A stretch of 64,000 bases of DNA from Archegozetes longisetosus. Lineage: Eukaryota; Arthropoda; Arachnida; Sarcoptiformes; Trhypochthoniidae. The stretch covers positions 7,736,001-7,800,000 of the forward strand of contig JAEMBT020000005.1 in the NCBI GenBank assembly GCA_018873245.2. The letters are read 5' to 3'. Shown here one piece after another: positions 48,633 through 61,460 of this stretch; the first letter of the stretch is position 1, and every line of letters starts with the position of its first letter. Under the pieces are notes generated by a model. That model was not told the origin of the DNA, did not search any database, and worked only from the letters and a program-made list of their open reading frames with translations. Both the position numbers and the translations under genes were made by a program.

Positions 48633-49588
48633 TTTAAGGTGAATATATTCTTATTTCTTCCTTACAGTTTAAGCAAAGACTACTTATTTGACTGAACTAA
48701 GAGCGAAATGCTTTTGACTTGTGTCAAAATTTGATAGAGTTGTCACTTATTTAAAGAAATCCTTATAAGTTGGAAAACTTACAGAAAAACACTTTCAAGG
48801 ATTGTCAAAATAGATCAACAAAAGTCAGGGACAACTGATAAGTTCAAATCAGGTTGTACCGTATCTCTTCTTATTAAAGGAATCCTTGTTTTAAGCAATT
48901 TTCAAATTAAGATATTATGAAATATCTTGCTATGTTAAGCATATCATAAAATTACTTAATAATCAGCATAAATACTGGTTTTCCTTAAACAAGACTTCTT
49001 GATTCAGGTACTAAAAGGATTAAGAAAATGATTTATGTCAAAGACAAGTTGTTTTTTGTTGAAATAAATCAAAAATTGATTGCTTTTCAGAGAGCTATCA
49101 AAAATTGATATCAACATAGCCATAAGCTTTATAACGATGATTAAGCTTTTAAATACTTAATCTGAATCTTAATTTTTGCTTATCTAAAGTTTTTACTTTA
49201 TAGGACTTCGTACTTATGAGTTGAGTCTGCGTTTTGTAAAACTTTAATCAGAAGCAAAATTTATATTCCAGACCAAAACGTTATCTTTTCAAAGACATAA
49301 CAGTGACATAATTGTGAGGGTAATCACAACTTAAGTTCATACATTTAGTGGACTAATGCAATATTCTTAGTATTTTTATGACATTTATTTAGTTTTCCAT
49401 TATTTTTAGTTAAAGTATTTTCGTAAAAGACATATATGAGTTACTTAATTATATTGAGATAGATTGAGTTCGTTATTTCTTTTTAAAATTATAACTTTTA
49501 AAAGTCAATTAAGAATAGTATTAAAGAGATTCGGTTCCAAGTCCTTAACATTGAAGCTGTTTTTCTATCTGATTCATTCGGCATGATA
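48633..49588. other. Intergenic between lyase-like and P450 genes
   Basis: Upstream region of the lyase-like gene and 3' flank of the P450. From about 49290 it resembles the flank of P450 copy 2 at about 54290-54420 and 54950-55046. No gene seen. Confidence 0.6.
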
Positions 49589-51693
49589 CTAAAAGTTTTG
49601 TTTGGGAATTATTTGAACTCTGACAGGACCTTTAGGTCGATATACCATTTCTCCTGCAGCTAATATTTTATCTCTTTCATCAACAGATCGAATGTTATAA
49701 TTCAAGAATATTTTGGATAATATAATTTTCTCTTCGATCATTGCAAATCTTTTGCCAATGCAGGCACGCGTTCCTGCAGAAAATGGAACGTATGCATATA
49801 CACTTCGATGTGATGTGTTGCCCACTTCAAATCTTTCTGGTTTGAACTTCTGCGGATCCTCGAATACTTCAGGATTTAGGTTCATACGATGGATAAGTAT
49901 GTATAAAGTGGTTCCTTTTGGTATTGTATATTTTCCTATTTGTAGTTCTTCAGACAAATCTCTGCCTATAAAAGGCACGGATGGAAGCAAACGCAAAGAT
50001 TCTTTAATAACACACTCCAAATAAGTCATTCTTTTGATGTCTTCTGTTGTTATATCTCTTTCTATTTCCTCTCCAAATATAGAATAGAGTTCTTCTTGAA
50101 TCTTGATTTGTACCTCAGGATAGAGTCCGAGTAGATATAGAGTCCAAGTAAGACTTAGACCTGTTGTGTCATGTCCCTCGAACATAAAAGTGTCCACTTC
50201 TTCTCGTATATCTTCTAATGATAATGAGTTATCTTTTATGTGATAGTCTAATAATAAATCAAGAAATGCTAAACGTTTCTTATTTTTGTTTGACATATGA
50301 ATACTGTCTTCCTTTTGCTCACCTATTTTGGAACCAATATTTTGTTCATTTCCTTTACTTGACATAAGAACTGCTTTCCGTTCATTAATGACTGTTCGAG
50401 TGACTTCGTGCAAGATTTGCAGATCAAATCTAAACTGTTTTCCTGTTTTAGTTCTGTAAAAAATGAAATCTGACCAAAGCCATGGAGAGTATACGCGATG
50501 TACAAAAATTTCTCCTAATCTATGAATAGCTTGAACATATTGTTGATTTTTTCCCAACTGAGCTCCTATTGCTATTCCCATTGCTGTCTCTAATGATTAA
50601 ATAAGTTCAATTAATTAATAAACAATAAATTTTCAGTTTGTTTTCTATAAAATAAAATAAGCCATAAAAGAGTAAATCATACCGCAAATGATATCGAGAG
50701 TACATGGAATCATAAAATCAGTTATATTTATGAATTGTTGTTTTGTTGCATCTCTCAAAACCTTCAACAGAATATTTGATTGTTCGTTCATTATTGGTAT
50801 GAAGTCTTCAAGTATTTTGAAATGGAAGGCAGGCGTCAACATTTTTCTCCTGTTTCTCCATTTAGATCCAGTACTAGTAAGTAATCCCAATCCCAACCAA
50901 TCCCATATAAAGTTGTATTCTCTTGATTTAGTAATGTTTTCATTGCTCGTCAAAATTGACTTTTTGTTATGTAACACAAATTATAATTAAAATGATTGTT
51001 CATCTTATTGAGTAAAACTATTTACTTCGACTGTGTCGTGTCTGAACACACAGACTATATCTTTTGGACCCAAACGTAGTCTGAAAATACCTTCTTTTTG
51101 ATAAATAACTGATAGACCAGCCAATGTCCTGTAAGCATCTATAAATGAAAATCTAATCAAATTTGAGTGATTGAACTCGAATGAGTATTTGATATAATCA
51201 CACTGAAGATCAATCTCGCATTTATGAAGAAAATATTGAACTGAATGTTTTTAAAATGAAAGGAATTGCTGCAATTTTCAAAGGAAGACAATGATTGGTG
51301 AAAATAGGATTTCCTTCATTTTCACGTTGTTTACGAGATTTTTTTCATATAATAATAATTTGATGACAATATTTATTGCATAACTTCGTAATTTGAAAAT
51401 GTATCAATTAATGGGAAAAAAGAGCTAAATTCAATCTAAAGCTTACTTTAAAAAGAATAAAAACTTAATGAAATGTCACATTCGTTTTATTCATACTTAC
51501 TCTGACTCAACGGAATACTTTTACTCCAAAGAATATCCAAATTTCCTAATATTGGGTATCGACATTTGGGGCCAGGAATTTGTTGGATATGCTTACGTGA
51601 AGTTTTGTTTTTTGATAAAAAATTATAAATCAGAAACGTTATTAACCCAACAGCTATCGAGTAGTAAATTGACATCAATATTGTTGGTAACAT
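49589..51693 (-). CDS. Cytochrome P450, CYP4 type, copy 1
   Basis: Exons 51501-51693, 51026-51138, 50683-50959 and 49589-50589; 527 aa with all junctions GT-AG and in phase. The N-terminal anchor (about 8-26, [19 protein letters not shown]) places it in the ER membrane, followed by the proline hinge [15 protein letters not shown]4 marks: [13 protein letters not shown] in helix I (325-337), ESLR (391-394), FKPERF, and the heme loop [11 protein letters not shown] with Cys471. Family members hydroxylate fatty acids or xenobiotics using P450 reductase electrons; the substrate here is unknown. The exon 3 acceptor (ACAAAAAG before TCA ATT TTG) is inferred from phase and family alignment, and its weak pyrimidine tract leaves slight doubt. 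Tandem partner at 55047-57272. Confidence 0.9.
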
Positions 51694-52727
51694 CTTAGGT
51701 AATCATCACACCTAAAATCAAAATTGCAAACAAAAATCTAGTCATTAACTCTAAACCTCTTTATCCGAATTTATTTAGATAATAATAACTTAAATGATAC
51801 GAGATAAACCAGTTAAAATAGATTTGTTCTGGGCTTTTGAGCAAGTGAGTAGAAGACTAACTGAATAATTTGTACTATTTATGACCTAAATCATACTCTT
51901 CTAACGCAAGAGTGAGAGTTCACTTTTAGGAATAGAATGCCTCAAGGCTTACATCTTATTGTTTGAAGCATCAAATTTTCTCTAACTTTCTTTCATCTTA
52001 TCAAAAATTCAAATGCGAACAAAAGTATGAATAACCTAAAATAAAATCCAATCATTACAGATATTAGGTTTGAGAAACAAAATATCTCACTTTTTCAAGG
52101 TTTCATTTAAAATCGATTCATCAATCTTTGTAAGCAGTTTCTAATTTATAAATCCGAATCATTCAAATCAAATGACAAACACAAATGTAACAAATGATAG
52201 AATTAAAAACTGAAACAATTTTGACTTTTTAATCAACAATTAAGAGCACATTTAAACTACTGATAATCGTGTTTATGCACGCAATAATTTCAAACATGTT
52301 TGATTAGTGATTCACAGTCACTAATTCAATCCATGAATATTAAGCACAACCTTAACATCTATAGCAAAATGCAATACAAGGCCAGTGCGACTGATCACTC
52401 ATATTCTGATTTTCAAACTATTTTTCAACAGATTATCAAGTAAAATAATTATTTTTGTCAAAAAACTCAAGCTTTTCGCGTTATAATCTTAAAATCGTAA
52501 CTAAATATGATCTTGGAGTTTCTACTAAATGAATATGTATATATGATTTGCTTTGCACAAATATTGAGTATATTATGTCATATTTAGTGATCTCTTAGCT
52601 TATTCTTATTGAAGGTCAGTTTTTCAACATAAGAACGCCATTCATCGAAAGTAACGAAGTAATTAATGCAAAATTAATGAAGGTTTCAAATGTCGCCTTG
52701 ATTTCAATTTTACGACTTTCAACTAAA
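51694..52727. other. P450 copy 1 upstream region
   Basis: Positions 51830-52320 match 57770-58245 and 52490-52727 match 58250-58484, so the duplication includes the promoter. No gene seen. Confidence 0.6.
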
Positions 52728-53486
52728 GAGGTTGTCCGGAGATCCATAGTGAGTTGGCACCCGGTTGAGTTCAGACATGGTGACTTTACCAACAAATTGA
52801 GGTGGTTCAATGAAGTATAATAGCACCTTAATATTTTTTCATATCTAAAGGTAAAGGGTGTAAAAACCAAAAAAAGCCTAAAACTTTGGGAGCTTACAAC
52901 TCGAAAACTATTAAGCATAGAAACATGAGATTTGGTATGTTGAGTCACAGCAACCAAGTGTATTCAAAGATAGGATAAAACTCATGTTTTGTTATTGTTG
53001 AGTAAGTTTTCTAAAGATTGAAATTTTTTAATCGCTAAACTCAATACTTAATACATAGTGTTCCGAGTATCTTATTAATGCTTTTGTAATAGTACATAGC
53101 CTAATATGATAATCCAAAAAGTTCTAGTCGGAATTCTTTGTATTAAGGGTCAAAAACAGACGAAAACTTTTTTCATATGTAAGAGTAATCATTGTATTAG
53201 GCTATAACTTTTAAACTAATCATCTGATTTCAATGGTACCTACAAGACTTTTGCTTAGTTTGATGAGAACCTTCTAATGATTTATAACTCATGAGGGTTG
53301 TTTACAAAGATGTTCACTTCCCCTATACGGCAATGTTAACGGTTTTTCGCCTATAACTTTTAAACCTATGGACCGATTTTAATCTGACCAGCAAGACTAT
53401 TGCTCAGCTTTACGAGCTTTCGATTGATATATAACATGATATATTTCACGGGGTGCCAACTCCCCATAGGATCTCCAGACAACCTC
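52728..53486. mobile_element. MITE with GAGGTTGTCYGGAGATCC ends
   Basis: Inverted ends GAGGTTGTCCGGAGATCC and GAGGTTGTCTGGAGATCC. P450 copy 2 has the empty site (ACTAAATTTTCCTGAG at about 58482), so it inserted after the duplication or was lost from copy 2. No target duplication is obvious. The 759-bp interior has no transposase. Confidence 0.82.
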
Positions 53487-54429
53487 TTTTCCTGAGATAT
53501 TTCTCTCTTTTCGTTAATAACTTCGACAAAACCTCATCTATCGATTCAATGTCATATAATTTTATCTTTTCGATGAGCGTTACAACTTTTGTTCACTTGA
53601 ATATTAAACTAACAATATGAAATGGAGATACGAAAATTTTCAATTCGAAAATATGTAAAAACTGAACATATTCTCACTTTTAAATGAATAATTTTCTCTA
53701 ATTTAGCTTCTTTAATGTATTTTAACAACTTTTTAATAGATTGGTTTGAGACTTTTCTATCAATATTCATTATACTTAACAGCAGTTTCTAAAAACGATG
53801 TCAGCTGACTGAGCTCTCTAAAACTGGGCAAGAGCTTTATAAGCTGGACTGTCCAGGTGAAAACCGAACGGTTGGCAACTCTTTTTTCAAGCAGTCAAAA
53901 ATACAATGGAATTAGTTTACGTTATTGACACGAGCAGTGTATCATAATTCTAAGTGTATTGAAATAAGTCTTCGCCGAAAAGTATATTAAGTTCATTGAG
54001 AATTATAGTTCAAATATGAAAACTATGCAAAAATGTAGAACTTTGTCATTCAGAGTTGTTTGTGCTTCCAGCTTCAAATAGGCTATAAGATAAACCGGTT
54101 ATGTAGACATGAATTTAAAGTAACATATATTGATCGAATTTCATAAAATTATTAAGTATTAAGTTTTTCCAAGCAATCGGCCTGAGGTAGGTGCATTCAT
54201 TTAGCCCAACATCAGAAGGATTCATTTGTTGGGGTGACTCCACGACATAGACCCGGGTGCATTGGAGGTCCTTTATCTTTAATAAGACATAACAATGAAA
54301 GAGTTGTGAAGGCAATTACAAATTCAGTTCATTTATCGAGTAGGCTAAATGCAATATTCTAAATTCATTTTTAGTTTTCTCTTACATTAATTTTGTTAGC
54401 ATATTTTGTTTCTCATACATTTATTTTTA
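53487..54429. other. Far upstream of P450 copy 1 / downstream of copy 2
   Basis: Positions 53487-54000 match 58485-59003. About 54200-54260 is locally GC-rich but unassigned. Contains the exon-like stretch 53780-53880. Confidence 0.5.
53780..53880 (-). other. Exon-like remnant, possible nuclear-receptor LBD helix
   Basis: On the minus strand VANRSVFTWTVQLIKLLPSF continues to RELSQLTSFLE. The FxWxVQLIKxLPSFRELS pattern recalls helix 3 to 4 of nuclear-receptor ligand-binding domains (HR96-like). No flanking exons or DNA-binding domain are seen. It is shared with 58784-58886. Tentative. Confidence 0.25.
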
Positions 54430-54946
54430 TTAGGTGGAATCAGTGAAAATTACAATTTCACATCTTCAAAAGTATATTTAATGGCAAAATGATAATTACA
54501 TATCTAATGAATATACTCGCCTCCCGTCTGGTTGACAAAGGCTCAGCGAGGTCAGAGGTTACACTTACCAGTGGCACTACTTTGTAAACTGATTTCTTTC
54601 TTATAAATTGTTCGAAAGTAGCACCAAACTAATATGAATTTGCAAATTTTTAAAGTTTTTATTTGACCTGTTTATTTTGATTTGCGATGTAAAGAATTTG
54701 CAAGAACAAAGAGACAAAAAACATAAAGCTATGAAAATGAAGTTTAACTTCATACTGTGTACGAAAAGGCTATAAGAGGGAAATCAGTCTAAACAATAGC
54801 GCTACTGGTAAGTGTAATGTCTGACCTCGCTGGGTCTTTGTCAACCAGACGGGTGGCGAGCACGTTCATTAGATATGTAGTTATTATTTGGCCATTAAAT
54901 ATACTTTTGAAGATATAAAATTCCGGTTTTCACTGATTCCATCTAA
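54430..54946. mobile_element. Long-TIR MITE with TTAGRTGGAATCAG ends
   Basis: Ends TTAGGTGGAATCAGTGAAAA and inverted TTAGATGGAATCAGTGAAAA; the inverted match runs about 150 bp and includes a GC-richer CTCGCC-CCGTCTGGTTGAC block. TA at 54428-54429 and 54947-54948. No coding sequence. Confidence 0.85.
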
Positions 54947-55046
54947 TACTGAAAGTATTTTCGTAAAAGACTTATATATGAGTTACTTAACTATATTGAG
55001 ATAATATGAATTTATTATTTCTTTTTAAAACTATAACTTTTAAAAG

Positions 55047-57272
55047 TCAATTAAGAATAGTATTAAAGAGATTCGGTTCCAAGTCCTTAACATTAGAGCT
55101 ATTTACTATCTGATTCATTCGGCATGATACTTTGTTTTGGCATGACGAAGTTTTTTTGGGAATTATTTGAACTCTGACAGGACCTTTAGGTCGATATACC
55201 ATTTCTCCTGCAGCTAATATTTTATCTCTTTCATCAACAGATCGAATGTTATAATTCAAGAATATTTTGGATAATATAATTTTCTCTTCAATCATTGCAA
55301 ATCTTTTGCCGATGCAAGCACGCGTTCCTGCAGAAAATGGAACGTATGCATATACACTTCGATGTGATGTGTTGCCCACTTCAAATCTTTCTGGTTTGAA
55401 CTTCAACGGATCTTCAAATACTTCAGGATTTAGGTGCATACGATCGATAAGTATGTATAAAGTGGTTCCTTTTGGAATTGTATATTTTCCTATTTGTAGT
55501 TCTTCAGACAAATCTCTGCCTATAACAGGCACGGATGGAAACAAACGCAAAGATTCTTTAATAACACACTCCAAATAAGCCATTCTTTTGATGTCTTCTA
55601 TTGTTATGTCTCTTTCTATTTCCTCTCCAAATATAGAATAGAGTTCTTCTTGAATCTTGATTTGTACCTCAGGATAGAGTCCGAGTAGATATAGAGTCCA
55701 AGTAAGACTTAGACCTGTTGTGTCATGTCCTTCGAACATAAAAGTGTCCACTTCTTCTCGTATATCTTCTAATGATAATGAGTTATCTTTTATGTGATAG
55801 TCTAATAATAAATCAAGAAATGCTAAACGTTTCTTATTTTTGTTTGACATATGAATACTGTCTTCCTTTTGTTCATCTATTTTGGAACCAATATTTTGTT
55901 CATTTCCTTTACTTGACATAAGAACTGCTTTCCGTTCATTAATGACTGTTCGAGTGACTTCGTGCAAGATTTGCAGATCAGATCTAAACTGTTTTCCTGT
56001 TTTAGTTCTGTAAAAAATGAAATCTGACCAAAGCCATGGAGAGTATACGCGATGTACAAAAATTTCTCCTAATCTATGAATAGCTTGAACATATTGTTGA
56101 TTTTTTCCCAACTGAGCTCCTATTGCTATTCCCATTGCTGTCTCTAATGATTGAATAAGTTCAATTAATTAATAAACAATAATTTTTCAGTTTGTTTCAT
56201 ATAAAATAAAATAAGCCATAAAAGAGTAAATCATACCGCAAATGATATTGAGAGTACATGGAATCATAACATCAGTTATATTTATGAATTGTTGTTTTGT
56301 TGCATCTCTCAAAACCTTCAACAGAATATTTGACTGTTCGTTCATTATTGGTATGAAGTCTTCAAGTATTTTGAAATGGAAGGCAGGCGTCAACATTTTT
56401 CTCCTGTTTCTCCATTTAGATCCAGTACTAGTAAGTAATCCCAATCCCAACCAATCCCATATATAGTTGTATTCTCTGATTTAGTAATGTTTTCATTGCT
56501 CGTCAAAATTGACTTTTTGTTATGTAACACAAATTATAATTAAAATGATTGTTCATTATTGAGTCAAATGATCATTATTGAGTAAAACTATTTACTTCGA
56601 CTGTGTCGTGTCTGAACACACAGACTATATCTTTTGGACCCAAACGTAGTCTGAAAATACCTTCTTTTTGATAAATAACTGATAGACCAGCCAGTGTCTT
56701 ATAAATATCTATAAGTGAAAATATAATCAAATTTGAATGATTTAACTCGAATGAGTATTTGATATAATCACACTGAAGATCAATCTCGCATTTATGAAGA
56801 AAATATTGAACTGAATGTTTTTAAAATGAAAGGAATTGCTGCAATTTTCAAAGGAAGACAATGATTGGTGAAAATAGGATTTCCTTCATTTTCACGTTGT
56901 TTACGAGATTTTTTTCATATAATAATAATTTGATGACAATATTTATTGCATAACTTCGTAATTTGAAAATGTATCAATTAATGGGGAAAAAGAGCTAAAT
57001 TCAATCTAAAGTTTACTTTAAAAAGAATAAAAACTTAATGAAATGTCACATTCGTTTTATTCATACTTACTCTGACTCAACGGAATACTTTTACTCCAAA
57101 AAATATCCAAATTTCCTAATATTGGGTATCGACATTTGGGGCCAGGAATTTGTTGGATATGCTTACGTGAAGTTTTGTTTTTTGATAAAAAATTATAAAT
57201 CAGAAACGTTATTAACCCAACAGCTATCGAGTAGCAAATCGTTATAAATATTGTTGGTAACATCTTAGGCAA
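55047..57272 (-). pseudogene. Cytochrome P450, CYP4 type, copy 2, frameshifted
   Basis: Exons 57071-57272, 56596-56708, 56237-56512 and 55047-56143 align with copy 1. Exon 3 is 276 nt rather than 277: CTCTTGATTT of copy 1 is CTCTGATTT near 56475, shifting the frame soon after the exon start. Exon 4 is open with [17 protein letters not shown] and the heme Cys intact, but an insertion near 55125-55155 replaces the copy 1 end (IIPKQNF) with a tail 32 residues longer. Exon 1 has three extra N-terminal codons (MPK). Exon 4 differs by a few substitutions (for example LFPSVPVIGR). Either recently inactivated or mis-sequenced at one base. Confidence 0.87.
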
Positions 57273-59004
57273 TCACACCTAGAATCGAAATTTCAAACAA
57301 AGATTTAGTTATTAAATACCTTTATCCGAATTTGTTTAGGTAATAACTTAAATGAAACGAATTGAAACTAATTTAAATTTAAGTTCAACACCAGATATGC
57401 GGTTATATGAATTAGAAATTTGTTATCGTTAATTTAATGACAATCAGACAGTCCTTAACCTGCATACAAATATGAAATTCAACTCAACGATCACTTAAAG
57501 TGATTTCATATCTTAATCAAATAGTGATATTGGACTCCTTTTTCATTTTCGTAAACACATTCTTGAAAATTGTGTTCATTTTATAAAAACAACGTTTGAA
57601 ATTTTATAGAATTCAAAATCACTTTTATAAATTTATCATAAAGATATACGGAATTTTAAATCTAGACACTATTCAAAAGTCTTTTTTTGAGAATGAAGTA
57701 ATAGCACAGTTTTAAAAATTATAATTTATTCGATGGTTATATGAAATAAGTTAAAATAGATTTGTTGAGCAAGTGAGTAGACGACTAACTGAATAATTTG
57801 TACTATTTATGACCTAAATCATACTCTTCTAACGCGAGAATGAGAGTTTACTTTTAGGAATAGAATGCCTCAAGGCTTACATCTTATTGTTTGAAGCATC
57901 AAATTTTCTCTAACTTTCTTTCATCTTATCAAAAATTCAAATGCGAACAAAAGTATGAATAATCTAAAATAAAATCCAATCATTACAGATATTAGGTTTG
58001 AGAAACAAAATGTCTCACTTTTTCAAGGTTTCATTTAAAATCGATTCATCAATCTTTGAAAGCAGTTTCTAATTTATAAATCCGAATCATTCAAATCAAA
58101 TAACAAACACAAATGTAACAAATGATAGAATTAAAAATTGAAACAATTTTGACTTTTTAATCAACAATTAAGAGCACATTTAAACTACTGATAATCATGT
58201 TTATGCACGCAATAATTTCAAACATGTTTGATTAGTGATTCAAAGTTAAAATCGTAACTAAATATGATCTCGGAGTTTCTTTTAAATGAACATATATACA
58301 TATAATTTGTTTTGCACAATTATTGAGTATATTAAATCATATTTAGTGATCTCTTAGCTTATTCTTGTTGAAGGTCAATTTTTCCCAAATAATAACGTTA
58401 TTCATCGAAAGTAACGAAGCAATTAATACAAAATTAATGAAGGTTCCAAATTTTTCCTTAATTTCAGTTTTACGACTCTCAACTAAATTTTCCTGAGATA
58501 TTTTCCTCTTTCCGTTAATAACTTCGACAGAACCTCATCTATTGATTCAATGTCACATTATTTTATCTTATCGAGGAGCGTTACCAACTTTTGTTCACTT
58601 GAATATTAAACTAACAATATGAAAGGGAGATCTTTATACGAAGATTTTTAAGTCGAAAATATGTAAAATATTTGCACATATTCTCACTTTTAAATGAATA
58701 ATTTTCTCTAATTTAGCTTCTTTAATGTATTTTAACAACTTTTTAATAGATTGGTTTGAGACTTTTCTATCAATATTCATTATAACAGCAATTTCTAAAA
58801 ACGATGTCAGCTGACTGAGCTCTCTAAAACTGGGCAAGAGCTTTATAAGCTGGACTGTCCAGGTGAAAACCGAACGGTTGGCAACTCTATTTTCAAGCAG
58901 TCAAAAATACAATGGAATTAGTTTACGTTATTGATACGAGCAGTGTATCATAATTGTAAGTGTACAGAAATAAGTCTTCACCGAAAAGTATATTAAGTTC
59001 ATTG
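57273..59004. other. P450 copy 2 upstream region
   Basis: Positions 57330-57765 have no counterpart upstream of copy 1; the rest matches 51830-52727 and 53487-54000. No gene seen. Confidence 0.6.
58784..58886 (-). other. Exon-like remnant, second copy
   Basis: Same open stretch as 53780-53880 (LPSFRELSQLTSFLE). It differs slightly downstream, where copy 1 has ETAVKY and this copy EIAVIM. Confidence 0.25.
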
Positions 59005-59089
59005 ACTAAGAGAGGTAAGAAACATAGAAGTGGAGTTTAAGTAAAATTTCGCCTTTAAATCATAGCTATCTATTAATAGAAACAAATTA

Positions 59090-59345
59090 TTAGGTGAACA
59101 ATAAAGTTTCCGTCATTTTCCTCTTGAAACAATACGCAATTAATGCCCGAATATCTCGGGTATTGAACTGAATTGAATTTTCAGACAACTGTTATTTAAA
59201 CGTTCAATGCTTGTAAACAACTAGTCACAAGAACATGAAATTTTAACCGAGAGTCTTATTTATATGCAGTTACAATAATATACTAAAAGAATTATTTTAT
59301 TATAATTAGAAATACCTTAGGCCGGAAACTTTATTGTTCACCTAA
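59090..59345. mobile_element. MITE nested in the long-TIR transposon
   Basis: Ends TTAGGTGAACAATAAAGTTT and its inverted match, TA at 59088-59089 and 59346-59347. It interrupts the left TIR; the right TIR (about 61870) gives the empty site. Confidence 0.9.
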
Positions 59346-60981
59346 TATAATAAATATATCGACCAATACCTTCTCAATCAATTAATAAATTGAATTAAAA
59401 TTCAGTATTTTTGGTATACAATTTACAGATGTTTTTAACATACTTCAAGAATACTTTCTTGTAAAACAACAAAATTTAAGTCTTAGAAAGTTTTTGTAAC
59501 TTCAAAATATCATATGACTTATTGTTTACTGTCAAAATAATAAACACACTTTCGATATCAAATATTAAATATTTTAATAATTTAGTTAAAAGTCTCCACA
59601 ATTTAGATAACTTTACAGATTATGTTAAGTCTGCTGAAATTCTTATTGCGAGTAAACTCTTTCAAAATTTAGAGTCATTTAATTAAGGATGAGATTTTGG
59701 ATGAAACAATTTTAGAGCTAACAGATTCAATGAATGAAGAAGTAGGTGGCTATAATTCTTCATCTAAAGATGAAAAATATTGCTATAATGAAGAAATAGC
59801 TAATATTAAGTATTTAGTGCCATTTAAGTCAATGGAAAAAGCTGTACGAATGCATGAAAATTATTCGAAATGGTCTCTGAAAACATTGAAAAGAAATAAT
59901 AAATATCTAAAGTCATGGGCACAGCTTAAGATATGGAAGGGATATGTTGAAACAATGGCAATAATTGACATAAATTGAGTGAACTTAAAAAAGCTGCATT
60001 TAACAGATTCCAAAAAGCAAGAGAGAAATTTTTACCAATTCATGATCGATACTTGAAAAGATGGGCAATACAGGAGCCCCGAAAAATTAATTTGCAATTA
60101 ATGCCAACAAATATTGGATAAATAAATTTAAGAAAGATCTCCGAATAGCTACACAGAATGTAACAAAAATTGTAACTTCGCGAAAAGTTAACCAACGACT
60201 TAATATTCAAAATTCATTAGCAGAATTTCGGATTAATGTCAATAATGAATTAAAAAATTATAAAAAACGAGAAGTTGTAAATTTTGACCAAATTGGTATC
60301 AATCATGAAACATATAGTAAAAGGACTTTATCGCACTGCGGAGAAAAAGAAACACTAATGAACGTGAATTCTGAACTTAATTGCACGCATTCCAATGCTG
60401 TTATGACGGGAATAACCCTCAATGGCAAAGAATATGGGAAATTATTTATTTGTCTTCAGGAAAATGATAATAAATTTGTACTAAAAGTTCGAGAAGTACC
60501 AGAAATTCTACTTAAATCTGATGTATACCAAAATAACCTGAAAATCTTCAAAAATTCTTATTTTTATAATTTAATAAAGGTAGATCTTATATTGGAAGAT
60601 GTGAAAAATGTTGAAGTTGTATGCAACAAATCGGAAAAGTTGACAAAAAATTTAATTGGGTATTGAATAGAATGTTGCCTTATTCCAGAAATGAAAAGAT
60701 AAAGGAATAATAAATTACTATTATTGTTAGACAATTGGGCAGGACAATGGAGTGAAGACATTTGGGATGTTTTATCTTTGCCTAACTTCCCGATAAAACG
60801 TCTTAAAAATTCGAAGTGCACAAATATCTGAAGGGCAGCCTATTTTTTAAAGATATTTTGTTAAAAGATTAAAAGAACTTGTGGATATCGAAGAGATTAA
60901 CATCGATATGAGTTCGCGAAAAGAATGTCATCAAATTATATTCATTAGCATATGATCAGCTAAATTCAGTACAATTTCAAC

Positions 60982-61460
60982 TAGAGTATAAACTTATAGG
61001 TATTTTCAGGAACCGACCCGAACCGAAACCGTATTAAAGAAAGAGTAATTTTTAAAGTAAAAAGATTTTGTCTTTTGAATTGACCACTTTTTTCACTTAA
61101 ATCACATTCTTCTGCATCTGATTCACTCATTTTGATCACTTGTGTCGCATTAAGTACACAAAGAAATACAGAATGTATTACTCATTAGTTTGCAATGCGT
61201 TTGTAAAATAGATATTATATTACAGTTTCATAAGTCACTACTTTACTTTGCATTTGAATAGACTTTGGAAACCAATACTTATTTGCAATAATTATTTTTA
61301 AACCAATCCTTACAGACCCGCACGGACCCGTTTCAGAACTTGAGAAACCGATCCGAACCGAAACCGTAATATCTCAACCCGAACCGACCCGACCCGAACC
61401 GTTTTCGGTTTCGGTTTCATACGGGTTTGCTCGGTTTCGGGTTTTCAAGTTTATACTCTA
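60982..61460. mobile_element. hAT-type MITE with CCGAACC motif array
   Basis: Ends TAGAGTATAAACTT and inverted TAGAGTATAAACTT, perfect 8-bp duplication ATTTCAAC (60974-60981 and 61461-61468). The interior has dense ACCCGAACCG/CGGTTTCGGTTT units near both ends, making it much GC-richer than its surroundings. Removing it rejoins the host transposase reading (SVQFQ to LIRNAW). Confidence 0.92.

Noticed and set aside
54115..54315. 66-codon open stretch starting MPSQLFHC
   Set aside because: Locally GC-richer but no homologous motif recognised and no supporting signals.
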